Positions 1 through 6,834 of a stretch of 7,678 nt of DNA are shown in pieces; the first letter of the stretch is position 1; every line of letters starts with the position of its first letter. Origin of the DNA: JBFHKO01 sp041595355 (GTDB lineage Bacteria; Pseudomonadota; Gammaproteobacteria; Enterobacterales; Aeromonadaceae); NCBI GenBank assembly GCA_041595355.1, contig JBFHKO010000122.1, forward strand, positions 1-7,678. Reading direction: 5' to 3'. Made by a program: the position numbers and the translations under genes. The notes under the pieces were generated by a model. That model ran no database searches, was not told the origin of the DNA, and saw only the letters and a list, made by a program, of their open reading frames with translations.

Positions 1-281
1 CCATCGCCGCCTCGGTGGCGGCGGTCCTGATCGTCGGGGTGCAGCAATATCGCGTCGATCAGGGCACCGTCGCGCCCACCTCGGTGCTGAATACGGTGCC
101 GATTGGCGGCATGGCGGCCCCGGTCAGCATCAACTACGCGCCCGATGCCGCGGCCACCTCGCTGCGTCAGGGGGCATCGCGTTCACTGACCGAGGAGCAG
201 CTGCAGGAGGAGCGCCAGCGCATCAATGCCTTCCTGCGGGATCACCAGTTGCAGCAGCGGCTGCACCACTCCAACCACTAG
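1..281 (+). CDS. rseA: Anti-sigma-E factor RseA, C-terminal part (5' end outside window)
   Basis: This is the 3' end of an open frame that enters from the left edge (codons in phase with base 3) and stops with TAG at 279-281. The first codons encode a hydrophobic stretch (IAASVAAVLIVGVQQY), which matches the single transmembrane helix of RseA, and the rest is periplasmic. In E. coli, RseA binds sigma-E in the cytoplasm and is cut first by DegS in the periplasm and then by RseP in the membrane. The DegS-site context is recognisable as AAPVSIN, with the expected Val|Ser cut at 125|126. The RseB-binding helix is visible as ERQRINAFLRDHQLQQRLH (bases 210-266). The protein ends five residues later, so the Gln-rich tail that follows this helix in E. 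coli RseA is missing. The sigma-E-binding N-terminus lies upstream, presumably after rpoE. rseB follows after 19 bases. Confidence 0.93.
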   Translation, partial: IAASVAAVLIVGVQQYRVDQGTVAPTSVLNTVPIGGMAAPVSINYAPDAAATSLRQGASRSLTEEQLQEERQRINAFLRDHQLQQRLHHSNH

Positions 282-300
282 GCGGCGGGAATACTCACCA

Positions 301-1269
301 GTGCGGCAGCTTAAACAGGTTTTTGTTCTGATGGCGCTGCTCGTCAGCGTCCGGGCCCAGGCGGAGCAGATCTCCGCCGAAGCCCTGTTGCAGCAGATGC
401 AGCGCGCCTACCATCACTACAACTTCGAGCTGACCCTGGTGAAGGTGCGCCAGGGGCAGCTCGAGCCACTGCGTTTTTCCCATGGCCAGCTGGCGGATCA
501 GGAGCTGGTACATCTCATCAGCCTGAATGGCCGGCCCAGCGAATACCTGAAGCGCAACGACAACATCAGTTTCTTCGAGAGCACCCATGAGCCTTACACC
601 CTGAGCGGTGCCCGCATGCCCGGGCTCTGGCCTGCGGTGCTGGAGATGAATCTGGAGCGGGTATTGCGCAGTTACGAGCCGGTGGTCACCGGCCGCAACC
701 GGGTGGCCGGCCTGCCGGCCCAGGTGGTGCGCCTGACGCCGCGGGGACATGACAAATATGGCTTCATGCTCTGGCTGGAGCAGGAGACTGGTCTGCTGCT
801 GCGGCTGGATATGCTGGACCCCGATGGCAATCTGGTCGAGCAGTACCTGGGGGTGGATCTGCGTATCCTGCCGCAGCCAGGTCAATGGCTCAGTGAGTTG
901 GCCAGCGCCCGCCTGCCGGCGGTGATGGCCATGCAGGAGGCCTATCCGGCCCCCCAGCAGGCGCCGGCCTGGCGACCGGGCTGGCTGCCCACCGGATTTC
1001 GCCTGGTCTCCAGCGATAGGCACCCGCTGGCCGTTGTCGAGCAGATGGCCGATTACCTGCTCATCAGCGATGGACTGGTGGATGTGTCCATCTATGTGTT
1101 GCCCGAGGACGAGACACGCGCCCTGCCCAATCAGCTGGTGAGGCAGGGGGCAACCAGCTTGCTCAGCTACCGGAATGAGCATAAGGTTGAGGTCACCGTA
1201 GTGGGGGAGATCCCGGCCGAAACGGCGCGCCGCATCGCCGAGTCCCTGCAGCCCCATGCAAGCAAGTGA
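301..1269 (+). CDS. rseB: Periplasmic sigma-E regulator RseB
   Basis: RseB is a periplasmic protein that binds RseA and blocks its cleavage by DegS, and it lets go when it senses misfolded outer-membrane or lipoprotein signals. I chose GTG 301 as start. It gives 322 residues (E. coli RseB is about 318) and a complete signal peptide, MRQLKQVFVLMALL through AQA, with likely cleavage after residue 21 before Glu-Gln. A GGGA at 287-290 could serve as ribosome site. The open frame extends up to ATG 226, but those codons overlap rseA and would bury the signal peptide. ATG 331 would cut the signal peptide in half. Residues ~23-205 form the large LolA/LppX-like lipid-binding domain and ~225-322 the smaller domain that contacts RseA. 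Family landmarks include the GWLPTGF motif near residue 228 and VTVVGEIPAETARRIAESL near the C-terminus, which aligns with ITIVGELPPQTAKRIAE in E. coli. rseC follows after 21 bases. Confidence 0.95.
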   Translation: MRQLKQVFVLMALLVSVRAQAEQISAEALLQQMQRAYHHYNFELTLVKVRQGQLEPLRFSHGQLADQELVHLISLNGRPSEYLKRNDNISFFESTHEPYTLSGARMPGLWPAVLEMNLERVLRSYEPVVTGRNRVAGLPAQVVRLTPRGHDKYGFMLWLEQETGLLLRLDMLDPDGNLVEQYLGVDLRILPQPGQWLSELASARLPAVMAMQEAYPAPQQAPAWRPGWLPTGFRLVSSDRHPLAVVEQMADYLLISDGLVDVSIYVLPEDETRALPNQLVRQGATSLLSYRNEHKVEVTVVGEIPAETARRIAESLQPHASK

Positions 1270-1290
1270 GCGAGTAAAAGGGAACATGTC

Positions 1291-1752
1291 ATGATTGAAT
1301 CCGTCGCCACCGTAGTGGCCGTCGCCGAGGACCGGGCCCAGGTGGAGTGCCGGCGCACCACCGCCTGTGGCCACTGCCAGCAGCAGGAGAGCTGCGGTGT
1401 TGGCGCCATGGCCAAGGCCATGCCCGGGCGTCCGCAGCTGCTGGAGGTCGCCCTCACCATGCCGGTGAGCGTGGGCCAGCAGATCCGCATCGGCATCCCG
1501 GAGCGCAGCCTGCTGAAAAGTGCTCTGCTGGTCTACATGGTCCCCCTGCTGTTTCTGCTGCTGGGGGCCCTGGCCGGCAAGTGGGGGGCCCAGTGGTTGT
1601 CGCTGGCCGAAGAGGCGCCGGAGATCCTGGGGGCCCTGCTCGGCGGCGCTCTCGGCTTCCTGATTGCGCGCCTTGGCGCCCGCCGATTGACCGGTGGCGA
1701 GTACCGCCCGGTGATGCTGGGGCTCAACATTCCGACGCCGCGGGCCGACTAA
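1291..1752 (+). CDS. rseC: RseC family membrane protein (sigma-E modulator / SoxR-reducing system component)
   Basis: This is a 153-residue inner-membrane protein of the RseC/MucC family. In E. coli, RseC is a mild positive modulator of sigma-E and, with the Rsx complex, helps reduce the SoxR iron-sulfur cluster. The soluble N-terminal part has four cysteines spaced CX5CX2CX5C (Cys20, 26, 29, 35), the family's hallmark and a plausible metal or redox centre. Two hydrophobic segments follow, about residues 77-96 (rich in Leu/Phe) and 110-126 (Gly/Ala/Leu), with a short charged loop between them. The start is ATG 1291, preceded by AAAAGGGA (1276-1283) at a 7-base spacing. The out-of-frame ATG at 1286 is not used. 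The gene ends the rse block, and an 80-base gap separates it from lepA. The exact biochemical role of the family is still loosely defined. Confidence 0.94.
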   Translation: MIESVATVVAVAEDRAQVECRRTTACGHCQQQESCGVGAMAKAMPGRPQLLEVALTMPVSVGQQIRIGIPERSLLKSALLVYMVPLLFLLLGALAGKWGAQWLSLAEEAPEILGALLGGALGFLIARLGARRLTGGEYRPVMLGLNIPTPRAD

Positions 1753-1832
1753 GCGATAGCCGTTCACTGCCTGATCCAGTAAAATCCCGCCTTTATCGTC
1801 AGGTGACGTTTCCTTTTGACTGAATTTAATTG
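1753..1832 (+). promoter_or_regulatory. rseC-lepA intergenic region, possible internal promoter for lepA
   Basis: This 80-base spacer is the only real gap within the cluster. It contains TAAAAT at 1780-1785, which resembles a sigma-70 -10 box, but no good -35 lies 16-18 bases upstream. An imperfect inverted repeat (TCAC-TGC-CTGA at 1764-1774 with TCAGGTGA at 1799-1806) could fold with a long loop, and no T-rich terminator tail follows it. The last ~20 bases before lepA are strikingly AT-rich for this window and contain no clear Shine-Dalgarno sequence. I see no sigma-E-type GGAACTT...TCTGA pair. Promoter function is inference from position and composition only. Confidence 0.3.
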
Positions 1833-3632
1833 ATGAAACATATTCGCAACTTCTCAATCATTGCCCATATCGACCATGGCAAGTCGACCCTGTCCGACCG
1901 CTTGATCCAGATCTGTGGCGGCCTCTCCAATCGGGAGATGCAGGCCCAGGTGCTCGACTCCATGGATCTGGAGCGCGAGCGCGGTATCACCATCAAGGCA
2001 CAGAGTGTGACCCTGAACTACCAGGCCAAGGATGGACAGACCTATCAGCTGAACTTCATCGACACCCCGGGCCACGTCGACTTCTCCTATGAGGTCTCCC
2101 GTTCCCTGGCGGCCTGTGAAGGCGCCCTGCTGGTGGTGGACGCCGGTCAGGGGGTTGAGGCCCAGACTCTTGCCAATTGCTACACGGCGCTGGAAATGAA
2201 CCTGGAAGTGGTGCCGGTGCTGAACAAGATCGACCTGCCCCAGGCCGAGCCCGAGCGGGTGGCCGAGGAGATCGAGGATATCGTCGGCATCGATGCCATC
2301 GATGCGGTGCGCTGCTCCGCCAAGACAGGTCTGGGCGTCGACGACGTGCTGGAGACCATAGTCCAGAAGATCCCCGAGCCCAAGGGCGATCCGGCCGCGC
2401 CGCTGCAGGCGTTGATCATCGACTCCTGGTTCGATGACTATCTGGGCGTGGTGTCGCTGGTGCGCATCAAGAACGGCAGTCTGAAGAAGCATGACAAGAT
2501 CAAGGTGATGAGCACCGGTCAGGTGTGGGGCGTCGATCGCCTCGGCATCTTCACCCCCAAGCAGAAAGATACCGACGGCCTGGCTTGCGGCGAGGTGGGT
2601 TGGGTGGTGTGCGGCATCAAGGACATCCACGGCGCGCCGGTGGGGGATACCCTGACCCAGGCCAAGCATGGTGCCGAGGTGGCGCTGCCCGGCTTCAAGA
2701 GGGTCAAGCCCCAGGTGTACGCGGGGCTGTTCCCCATCTCCTCGGACGACTACGAGGCCTTCCGTGATGCGCTGGGCAAGCTCAGCCTCAATGACGCCTC
2801 CCTGTTCTATGAGCCGGAAAACTCGACCGCCCTCGGCTTCGGCTTCCGTTGCGGCTTCCTCGGCATGCTGCACATGGAGATCATCCAGGAGCGCCTGGAG
2901 CGGGAGTACGATCTGGATCTCATCACCACGGCGCCCACCGTGGTCTACCAGATACACCTGACCGATGGCAGCCAGATCCAGATCGACAGCCCCTCGGCGC
3001 TGCCGGCCCTCAACAACATCCAGGAGATCCGCGAGCCCATCGCCGAGTGCAACATACTGGTGCCCCAGGAGTACCTGGGCAACGTCATCACCCTGTGCAT
3101 CGAGAAGCGCGGCGTGCAGACCAACATGGTCTATCACGGCAACCAGGTGGCGCTCACCTACGAGATCCCCATGGCCGAGGTGGTGCTGGACTTCTTTGAC
3201 CGCCTCAAGTCCACCAGCCGCGGTTACGCGTCCCTGGATTACGGGTTCATCCGCTTCGAGCCGGCGGACATGGTGCGTCTCGACATCCTCATCAACAGCG
3301 AGCGGGTGGACGCCCTGGCCATCATCACCCACAAGGATAACGCCCAGTCCCGTGGCCGTCTGCTGGTGGAGAAGATGCGCGAGCTGATCCCGCGGCAGAT
3401 GTTCGACATCGCCATCCAGGCGGCCATCGGCAACCATGTCATTGCCCGCAGCACCGTCAAGGCCATGCGCAAGGATGTGCTGGCCAAGTGCTATGGCGGT
3501 GACGTCAGCCGCAAGAAGAAGCTGCTCAACAAGCAGAAAGAAGGCAAGAAGCGCATGAAATCCCTGGGCCGGGTGGATGTGCCCCAGGAGGCGTTCCTGG
3601 CCATACTGCATGTGGGCAAGGACGGTAACTGA
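1833..3632 (+). CDS. lepA: Elongation factor 4 (LepA) GTPase
   Basis: LepA/EF4 is a ribosome-associated translational GTPase related to EF-G. It has been linked to back-translocation in vitro and to translation initiation or 30S biogenesis in vivo. The start is ATG 1833, which gives MKHIRNFSIIAHIDHGKS and 599 residues, the same length as E. coli LepA. A TTG just before it is in frame but unneeded. GTPase motifs are G1 AHIDHGKS (11-18), G3 DTPGH (77-81) and G4 NKID (131-134). EF-G-like domains II, III and V follow. The C-terminus is the LepA-specific basic domain, with KKKLLNKQKEGKKRMKSLGR shortly before the end, and the protein lacks EF-G domain IV. No convincing ribosome site precedes the start, and the initiation region is AT-rich. 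The TGA stop shares one base with the lepB ATG (TGATG), so the two are probably translationally coupled. Confidence 0.98.
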   Translation: MKHIRNFSIIAHIDHGKSTLSDRLIQICGGLSNREMQAQVLDSMDLERERGITIKAQSVTLNYQAKDGQTYQLNFIDTPGHVDFSYEVSRSLAACEGALLVVDAGQGVEAQTLANCYTALEMNLEVVPVLNKIDLPQAEPERVAEEIEDIVGIDAIDAVRCSAKTGLGVDDVLETIVQKIPEPKGDPAAPLQALIIDSWFDDYLGVVSLVRIKNGSLKKHDKIKVMSTGQVWGVDRLGIFTPKQKDTDGLACGEVGWVVCGIKDIHGAPVGDTLTQAKHGAEVALPGFKRVKPQVYAGLFPISSDDYEAFRDALGKLSLNDASLFYEPENSTALGFGFRCGFLGMLHMEIIQERLEREYDLDLITTAPTVVYQIHLTDGSQIQIDSPSALPALNNIQEIREPIAECNILVPQEYLGNVITLCIEKRGVQTNMVYHGNQVALTYEIPMAEVVLDFFDRLKSTSRGYASLDYGFIRFEPADMVRLDILINSERVDALAIITHKDNAQSRGRLLVEKMRELIPRQMFDIAIQAAIGNHVIARSTVKAMRKDVLAKCYGGDVSRKKKLLNKQKEGKKRMKSLGRVDVPQEAFLAILHVGKDGN

Positions 3633-4549
3633 TGGCCAACACCTTCTCGCTTATCCTGGTGCTGGCCACCCTGGGCACCGGCCTGCTGTGGCTGCTGGAC
3701 CGTTGCTGGCTGACCCGCCTGCGGGCCGCCAGGGTGTTGCGGGCCCAGCAGGCGGCCGGCGCCGCCCTGGATGCGGAGAGCATCGCCAAGCTGGTGCGCG
3801 AGCCGCTGGTCATCGAGCAGGCGAAGAGCTTCTTCCCGGTACTGGCTGTCGTGCTGGTGCTGCGCTCCTTTCTGTTCGAGCCGTTCCAGATCCCGTCGGG
3901 ATCCATGATGCCGACCCTGCTGGTGGGGGACTTCATCCTGGTGCAGAAATTCGCCTACGGCATCAAGGAGCCCATCACCAACCGGACGCTGATTGAAACC
4001 GGCCATCCGAAGCGCGGCGATGTGGCGGTCTTCAAATATCCGGAAGCCCCGACCGTGGATTACATCAAGCGGGTGGTGGGGTTGCCAGGGGATCGCATCC
4101 TCTACCGCAACAAGCAGCTCTATCTGCAGCCGGCCTGTGATGGCGGCGACGCCTGTCCGCCCCTGCAGGCGCTGGCCACCGATTTCATCGAGCGCGGCAG
4201 CTTCACCCAGGGCTTCACCGGCCTGGTGCGGCTGCAGGAGCAGGTGGGCGGGCATGTGCACCAGATACTGATCAACCCGGACATGCCGGATCGGGTGCCG
4301 CTCTATTATCGTCAGCCGGGCCATTACCCGGACGAGTGGGTGGTGCCGGCGGGGCATTACTTCGCCATGGGTGACAACCGCGACAACAGCCAGGACAGCC
4401 GCTTCTGGGGCTTCGTGCCGGAGCGCAACCTGGTGGGCAAGGCGGTCAGTATCTGGATCAGTTTCGAGTTCGAGCAGGCCGCAGATTCCTGGTTGCCCGC
4501 CTGGGTGCCGAGCGGCGTGCGTTTCAACCGTATAGGCAGCATTCAGTGA
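3632..4549 (+). CDS. lepB: Signal peptidase I (LepB)
   Basis: LepB removes signal peptides from exported pre-proteins at the outer face of the inner membrane. This copy has 305 residues. An N-terminal hydrophobic segment (about residues 5-22), a basic cytoplasmic loop and a second hydrophobic segment (about 67-82) anchor it. The catalytic Ser91 sits in PSGSMMPT and the general base Lys146 in DYIKR, the same spacing as the E. coli dyad. Box E, GDNRDNSQDSR, lies at 247-257. Cys169 and Cys175 (CX5C) match the periplasmic disulfide of the E. coli enzyme. The protein is about 19 residues shorter than E. coli LepB (324), mostly in the variable periplasmic part between Lys146 and box E. The ATG at 3632 overlaps the lepA stop, with AAGGA (3618-3622) as ribosome site inside lepA. 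The stop overlaps the rnc start. Confidence 0.97.
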   Translation: MANTFSLILVLATLGTGLLWLLDRCWLTRLRAARVLRAQQAAGAALDAESIAKLVREPLVIEQAKSFFPVLAVVLVLRSFLFEPFQIPSGSMMPTLLVGDFILVQKFAYGIKEPITNRTLIETGHPKRGDVAVFKYPEAPTVDYIKRVVGLPGDRILYRNKQLYLQPACDGGDACPPLQALATDFIERGSFTQGFTGLVRLQEQVGGHVHQILINPDMPDRVPLYYRQPGHYPDEWVVPAGHYFAMGDNRDNSQDSRFWGFVPERNLVGKAVSIWISFEFEQAADSWLPAWVPSGVRFNRIGSIQ

Positions 4550-5217
4550 TCGACAAGTTAGTGCGTCTGCAAAACCAGCTGGGTCACCAGTTCACCAATC
4601 CCGATCTGCTCAAGCGGGCCATCACCCACCGCAGCGCCGGTTCCCGGCACAACGAGCGGCTGGAGTTCCTGGGGGATTCCATTCTCAGCCTGGTGATTGC
4701 CGAGGAGCTCTACCATCGTTTTCCCGATGTCAGCGAGGGCGACATGAGCCGCATGCGCGCCACCCTGGTGCGGGAGAAGACCCTGGCCGAGCTGGGGCGC
4801 GAGTTCGAGCTCGGCGAGTACCTGATACTGGGGCCGGGGGAGCTCAAGAGCGGCGGCTTTCGCCGCGAATCCATCCTCGCCGACACGGTGGAGGCGCTCA
4901 TCGGCGCCATCTACCTGGATACCGGCATGGCGCAGATCCGTACCCGGCTGCTGGCCTGGTATCGGGAGCGGCTGGAGGCCATCCGCCCCGGTATCGAGCA
5001 GAAGGATCCCAAGACCCGTCTGCAGGAACTGCTGCAGGGACAGCACAAATCCCTGCCCACTTATCTGGTGATCACCGTCAAGGGTGAGGCCCATAATCAG
5101 GAATTCAGCGTGCAATGTGATGTCGAGGGGTTGCCTGCTCCCTTCATCGGCGTGGGTTCCAGTCGCCGCAAGGCCGAACAGGCCGCCGCCGAAAAGGCCC
5201 TGGAGCAATTGTTATGA
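4546..5217 (+). CDS. rnc: Ribonuclease III
   Basis: RNase III cleaves double-stranded RNA as a Mg2+-dependent homodimer. It frees the 16S and 23S rRNA precursors and tunes many mRNAs. The start is GTG 4546, giving 223 residues (E. coli 226) and N-terminus MIDKLVRLQNQLGHQF. A later GTG at 4561 would clip this conserved region. The catalytic signature NERLEFLGDS is at 36-45 and carries the acids Glu37, Glu40 and Asp44. Asp113 and Glu116 lie in ADTVEALIG. The C-terminal third is a double-stranded RNA-binding domain that ends in GSSRRKAEQAAAEKAL (204-219). The gene overlaps the lepB stop by four bases (GTGA) with only a weak AGG upstream, so translation is probably coupled to lepB. There is therefore no separate leader like the one RNase III cuts in E. 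coli to control its own mRNA. era starts inside the rnc stop. Confidence 0.98.
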   Translation: MIDKLVRLQNQLGHQFTNPDLLKRAITHRSAGSRHNERLEFLGDSILSLVIAEELYHRFPDVSEGDMSRMRATLVREKTLAELGREFELGEYLILGPGELKSGGFRRESILADTVEALIGAIYLDTGMAQIRTRLLAWYRERLEAIRPGIEQKDPKTRLQELLQGQHKSLPTYLVITVKGEAHNQEFSVQCDVEGLPAPFIGVGSSRRKAEQAAAEKALEQLL

Positions 5218-6119
5218 CCGACACAGAGACGCGTTATTGTGGCTTCGTGGCCATCGTCGGCCGTCCCAACGTGGGCAAGTCCACCCTGCTGAACCAGCTG
5301 CTGGGGCAGAAGGTGAGCATCACCTCCAAGAAACCCCAGACCACCCGTCATCGCATCCTCGGCATCGATACCGAGGGGGCGCACCAGACCATCTTCGTCG
5401 ACACGCCGGGGCTGCATATCGAGGAGAAGCGGGCCATCAACCGCCTGATGAACCGCTCGGCCAGCAGCTCCCTGAGCGATGTGGAGATGGTGGTGTTCGT
5501 GGTGGACGGTACGCGCTGGACCGATGACGACGACATGGTGCTGGGCAAGCTGCGCGGCCTGCGCTGTCCGGTGGTGCTGGCCATCAACAAGGTGGACCTC
5601 ATCAAGGACAAGGAGGCGCTGCTGCCCCATCTGCAGTGGCTGGGTCAGCAGATGAACTTTGCCGCCGTGCTGCCCATCTCCGCCGAGAAGGGCACCAATG
5701 TCGACAAGCTCCGCCAGCTGGCCCGGGAGAGTCTGCCGGAAGGCGATTATTACTTCCCCGAGGATTACATCACCGATCGCAGCTCCCGCTTCATGGCGGC
5801 CGAGATCATCCGCGAGAAGCTGATGCGTTTCATGGGCGAGGAGTTGCCCTATTCGGTGACCGTGGAGATAGAGCGCTTCAAGGTGGAGGAGAATGGCCTG
5901 TTTCATATCCATGGCCTGATCCTGGTGGAGCGTGAGGGGCAGAAGAAGATGGTGATTGGCAACAAGGGCGCCAAGCTGAAGACCATCGGCATGGAGGCGC
6001 GCCTGGACATGGAGCGCCTGTTCGGCACCAAGGTCTTCCTCGAACTCTGGGTCAAGGTCAAGTCCGGCTGGGCCGATGACGAACGGGCCCTGCGCAGCCT
6101 GGGCTATGGTGAGGACTGA
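5214..6119 (+). CDS. era: GTPase Era, 16S rRNA-binding ribosome assembly factor
   Basis: Era is an essential-type GTPase that binds the 3' end of 16S rRNA and licenses 30S subunit maturation. It has 301 residues, as in E. coli. GTPase motifs are G1 GRPNVGKS (16-23), a switch I region with KKPQTTRHR (39-47), G3 DTPG (63-66), G4 NKVD (125-128) and G5 SAEKG (156-160). The C-terminal type II KH domain is clear: VIGNKGAKLKTIG spans 247-259 with the RNA-gripping GNKG loop. The ATG at 5214 overlaps the rnc stop by four bases (ATGA), and GGAG at 5202-5205 lies 8 bases before it. Coupling with rnc makes functional sense, since both act on rRNA maturation. The TGA stop sits directly before the likely recO start. 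Confidence 0.98.
   Translation: MTDTETRYCGFVAIVGRPNVGKSTLLNQLLGQKVSITSKKPQTTRHRILGIDTEGAHQTIFVDTPGLHIEEKRAINRLMNRSASSSLSDVEMVVFVVDGTRWTDDDDMVLGKLRGLRCPVVLAINKVDLIKDKEALLPHLQWLGQQMNFAAVLPISAEKGTNVDKLRQLARESLPEGDYYFPEDYITDRSSRFMAAEIIREKLMRFMGEELPYSVTVEIERFKVEENGLFHIHGLILVEREGQKKMVIGNKGAKLKTIGMEARLDMERLFGTKVFLELWVKVKSGWADDERALRSLGYGED
6111..6115 (+). promoter_or_regulatory. Ribosome binding site for recO (decides its start)
   Basis: GAGGA lies within the last codons of era, 5 bases before TTG 6121. It is the best Shine-Dalgarno match near the recO start, and it sits downstream of the alternative ATG 6106 and overlaps GTG 6109, so it can only serve the TTG. This favours the TTG start despite the rarity of that codon. 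Confidence 0.55.
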
Positions 6120-6120
6120 G

Positions 6121-6834
6121 TTGCAGCCGCAACCCGCCTTCGTTCTGCATGCCCGGCCCTACCGGGAAAGCAGCCAGCTGGTGGAGCTGTTCACGGCCGA
6201 ATGCGGCCGTCTCAGCCTGGTGGCGCGGGGCTCTCGTGGCCCTCGCTCGCCCCTCAAGGGGCTGTTGCAACCCTTCATGCAGCTGTGCGTCAGCTGGCGC
6301 GGCAGCGGGGATCTCAAGACCCTGGTGCAGGTCGAGGCCGACGGTCCTTTCCTGCGCCTGCCCGGCGAGCGCCTCTTCAGTGGCCTCTACCTCAACGAAT
6401 TGCTCTATCACCTGCTCGAGCGGCATACCGCCTTTCCCGAGCTGTTTTCCTACTACCGGCAGGCACTGGGCCTGCTGGTAACCACCCCGGATCCCCAGCC
6501 GGTGCTGCGCCAGTTCGAATTGCTGCTGCTGGAATGCCTGGGCTACGGGGTGGATTTTCAGCATGCCGCCGACAGTGGCCAGCCCATAGTGGCGGACGCC
6601 GGCTATCGCTATCTGGCCGACAGCGGTTTCGTGTCGGCCGAGCCGGGCGCATCCGCTGGCGATCTGTTCCTGGGCGCCGAACTGCAGGCCCTGGGAGCAC
6701 ACCGGTTTACCGAGCCGAGCGTGCTGCGCGCGGCCAAACGCTTCTGCCGTCTGGCTCTGGCGCCCCTGCTGGGCACGCGTGCCCTGAAGAGCCGGGCCCT
6801 GTTTTCCCCCCATTCAACAAGGAGAGTCGAGTGA
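6121..6834 (+). CDS. recO: DNA repair protein RecO
   Basis: RecO works with RecR (and RecF) to load RecA onto SSB-coated single-stranded DNA and can anneal complementary strands. The protein has an N-terminal OB fold (about residues 1-80) with conserved AFVLHARPYRESSQLVELFT and LKGLLQPF (45-52), followed by a helical domain. Near the C-terminus LRAAKRFCRLALAPLL (from about 201) and LKSRALF match E. coli LRAAKRFTRMALKPYL and LKSRELF. I chose TTG 6121, which gives 237 residues. GAGGA (6111-6115) lies 5 bases before it, and the resulting MQPQPAFVLH aligns with MEGWQRAFVLH of E. coli. ATG 6106 (242 residues) or GTG 6109 are alternatives that would overlap era, with no good ribosome site. The stop overlaps the pdxJ start by four bases. 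Confidence 0.93.
   Translation: MQPQPAFVLHARPYRESSQLVELFTAECGRLSLVARGSRGPRSPLKGLLQPFMQLCVSWRGSGDLKTLVQVEADGPFLRLPGERLFSGLYLNELLYHLLERHTAFPELFSYYRQALGLLVTTPDPQPVLRQFELLLLECLGYGVDFQHAADSGQPIVADAGYRYLADSGFVSAEPGASAGDLFLGAELQALGAHRFTEPSVLRAAKRFCRLALAPLLGTRALKSRALFSPHSTRRVE
6819..6824 (+). promoter_or_regulatory. Strong ribosome binding site for pdxJ
   Basis: AAGGAG, near the perfect anti-16S match, is placed 6 bases before GTG 6831, inside the end of recO. It fixes the pdxJ start at this GTG rather than at any of the in-frame codons further upstream, which lie within recO. Confidence 0.85.

Noticed and set aside
226..300. In-frame extension of rseB to ATG 226
   Set aside because: It overlaps the conserved end of rseA and would place 25 extra residues, including two Cys, in front of an otherwise typical signal peptide.
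1816..1844. TTGACT and CATATT with a 17-base spacer, resembling a sigma-70 promoter
   Set aside because: The -10-like box lies inside lepA, so the transcript would begin after the lepA start codon and could not express it. It is probably chance in an AT-rich patch.
295..1857. A 520-codon open frame on the - strand across rseB and rseC
   Set aside because: Its composition (many Gln, His, Gly, Arg) is that of a reverse-complement shadow. It covers two recognised genes and has no motif or ribosome site of its own.
1854..3611. A 585-codon open frame on the - strand across lepA
   Set aside because: It lies antisense to a certain, highly conserved gene. It is His/Leu/Gly/Asp-rich with no recognisable domain. 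Long antisense frames are expected from biased third-position GC in such genomes.
6201..6830. In-frame extension of pdxJ upstream through recO
   Set aside because: PdxJ homology begins exactly at GTG 6831, which has an ideal ribosome site. The upstream part reads as low-complexity Arg/Ala/Gly/Pro in another frame of recO.
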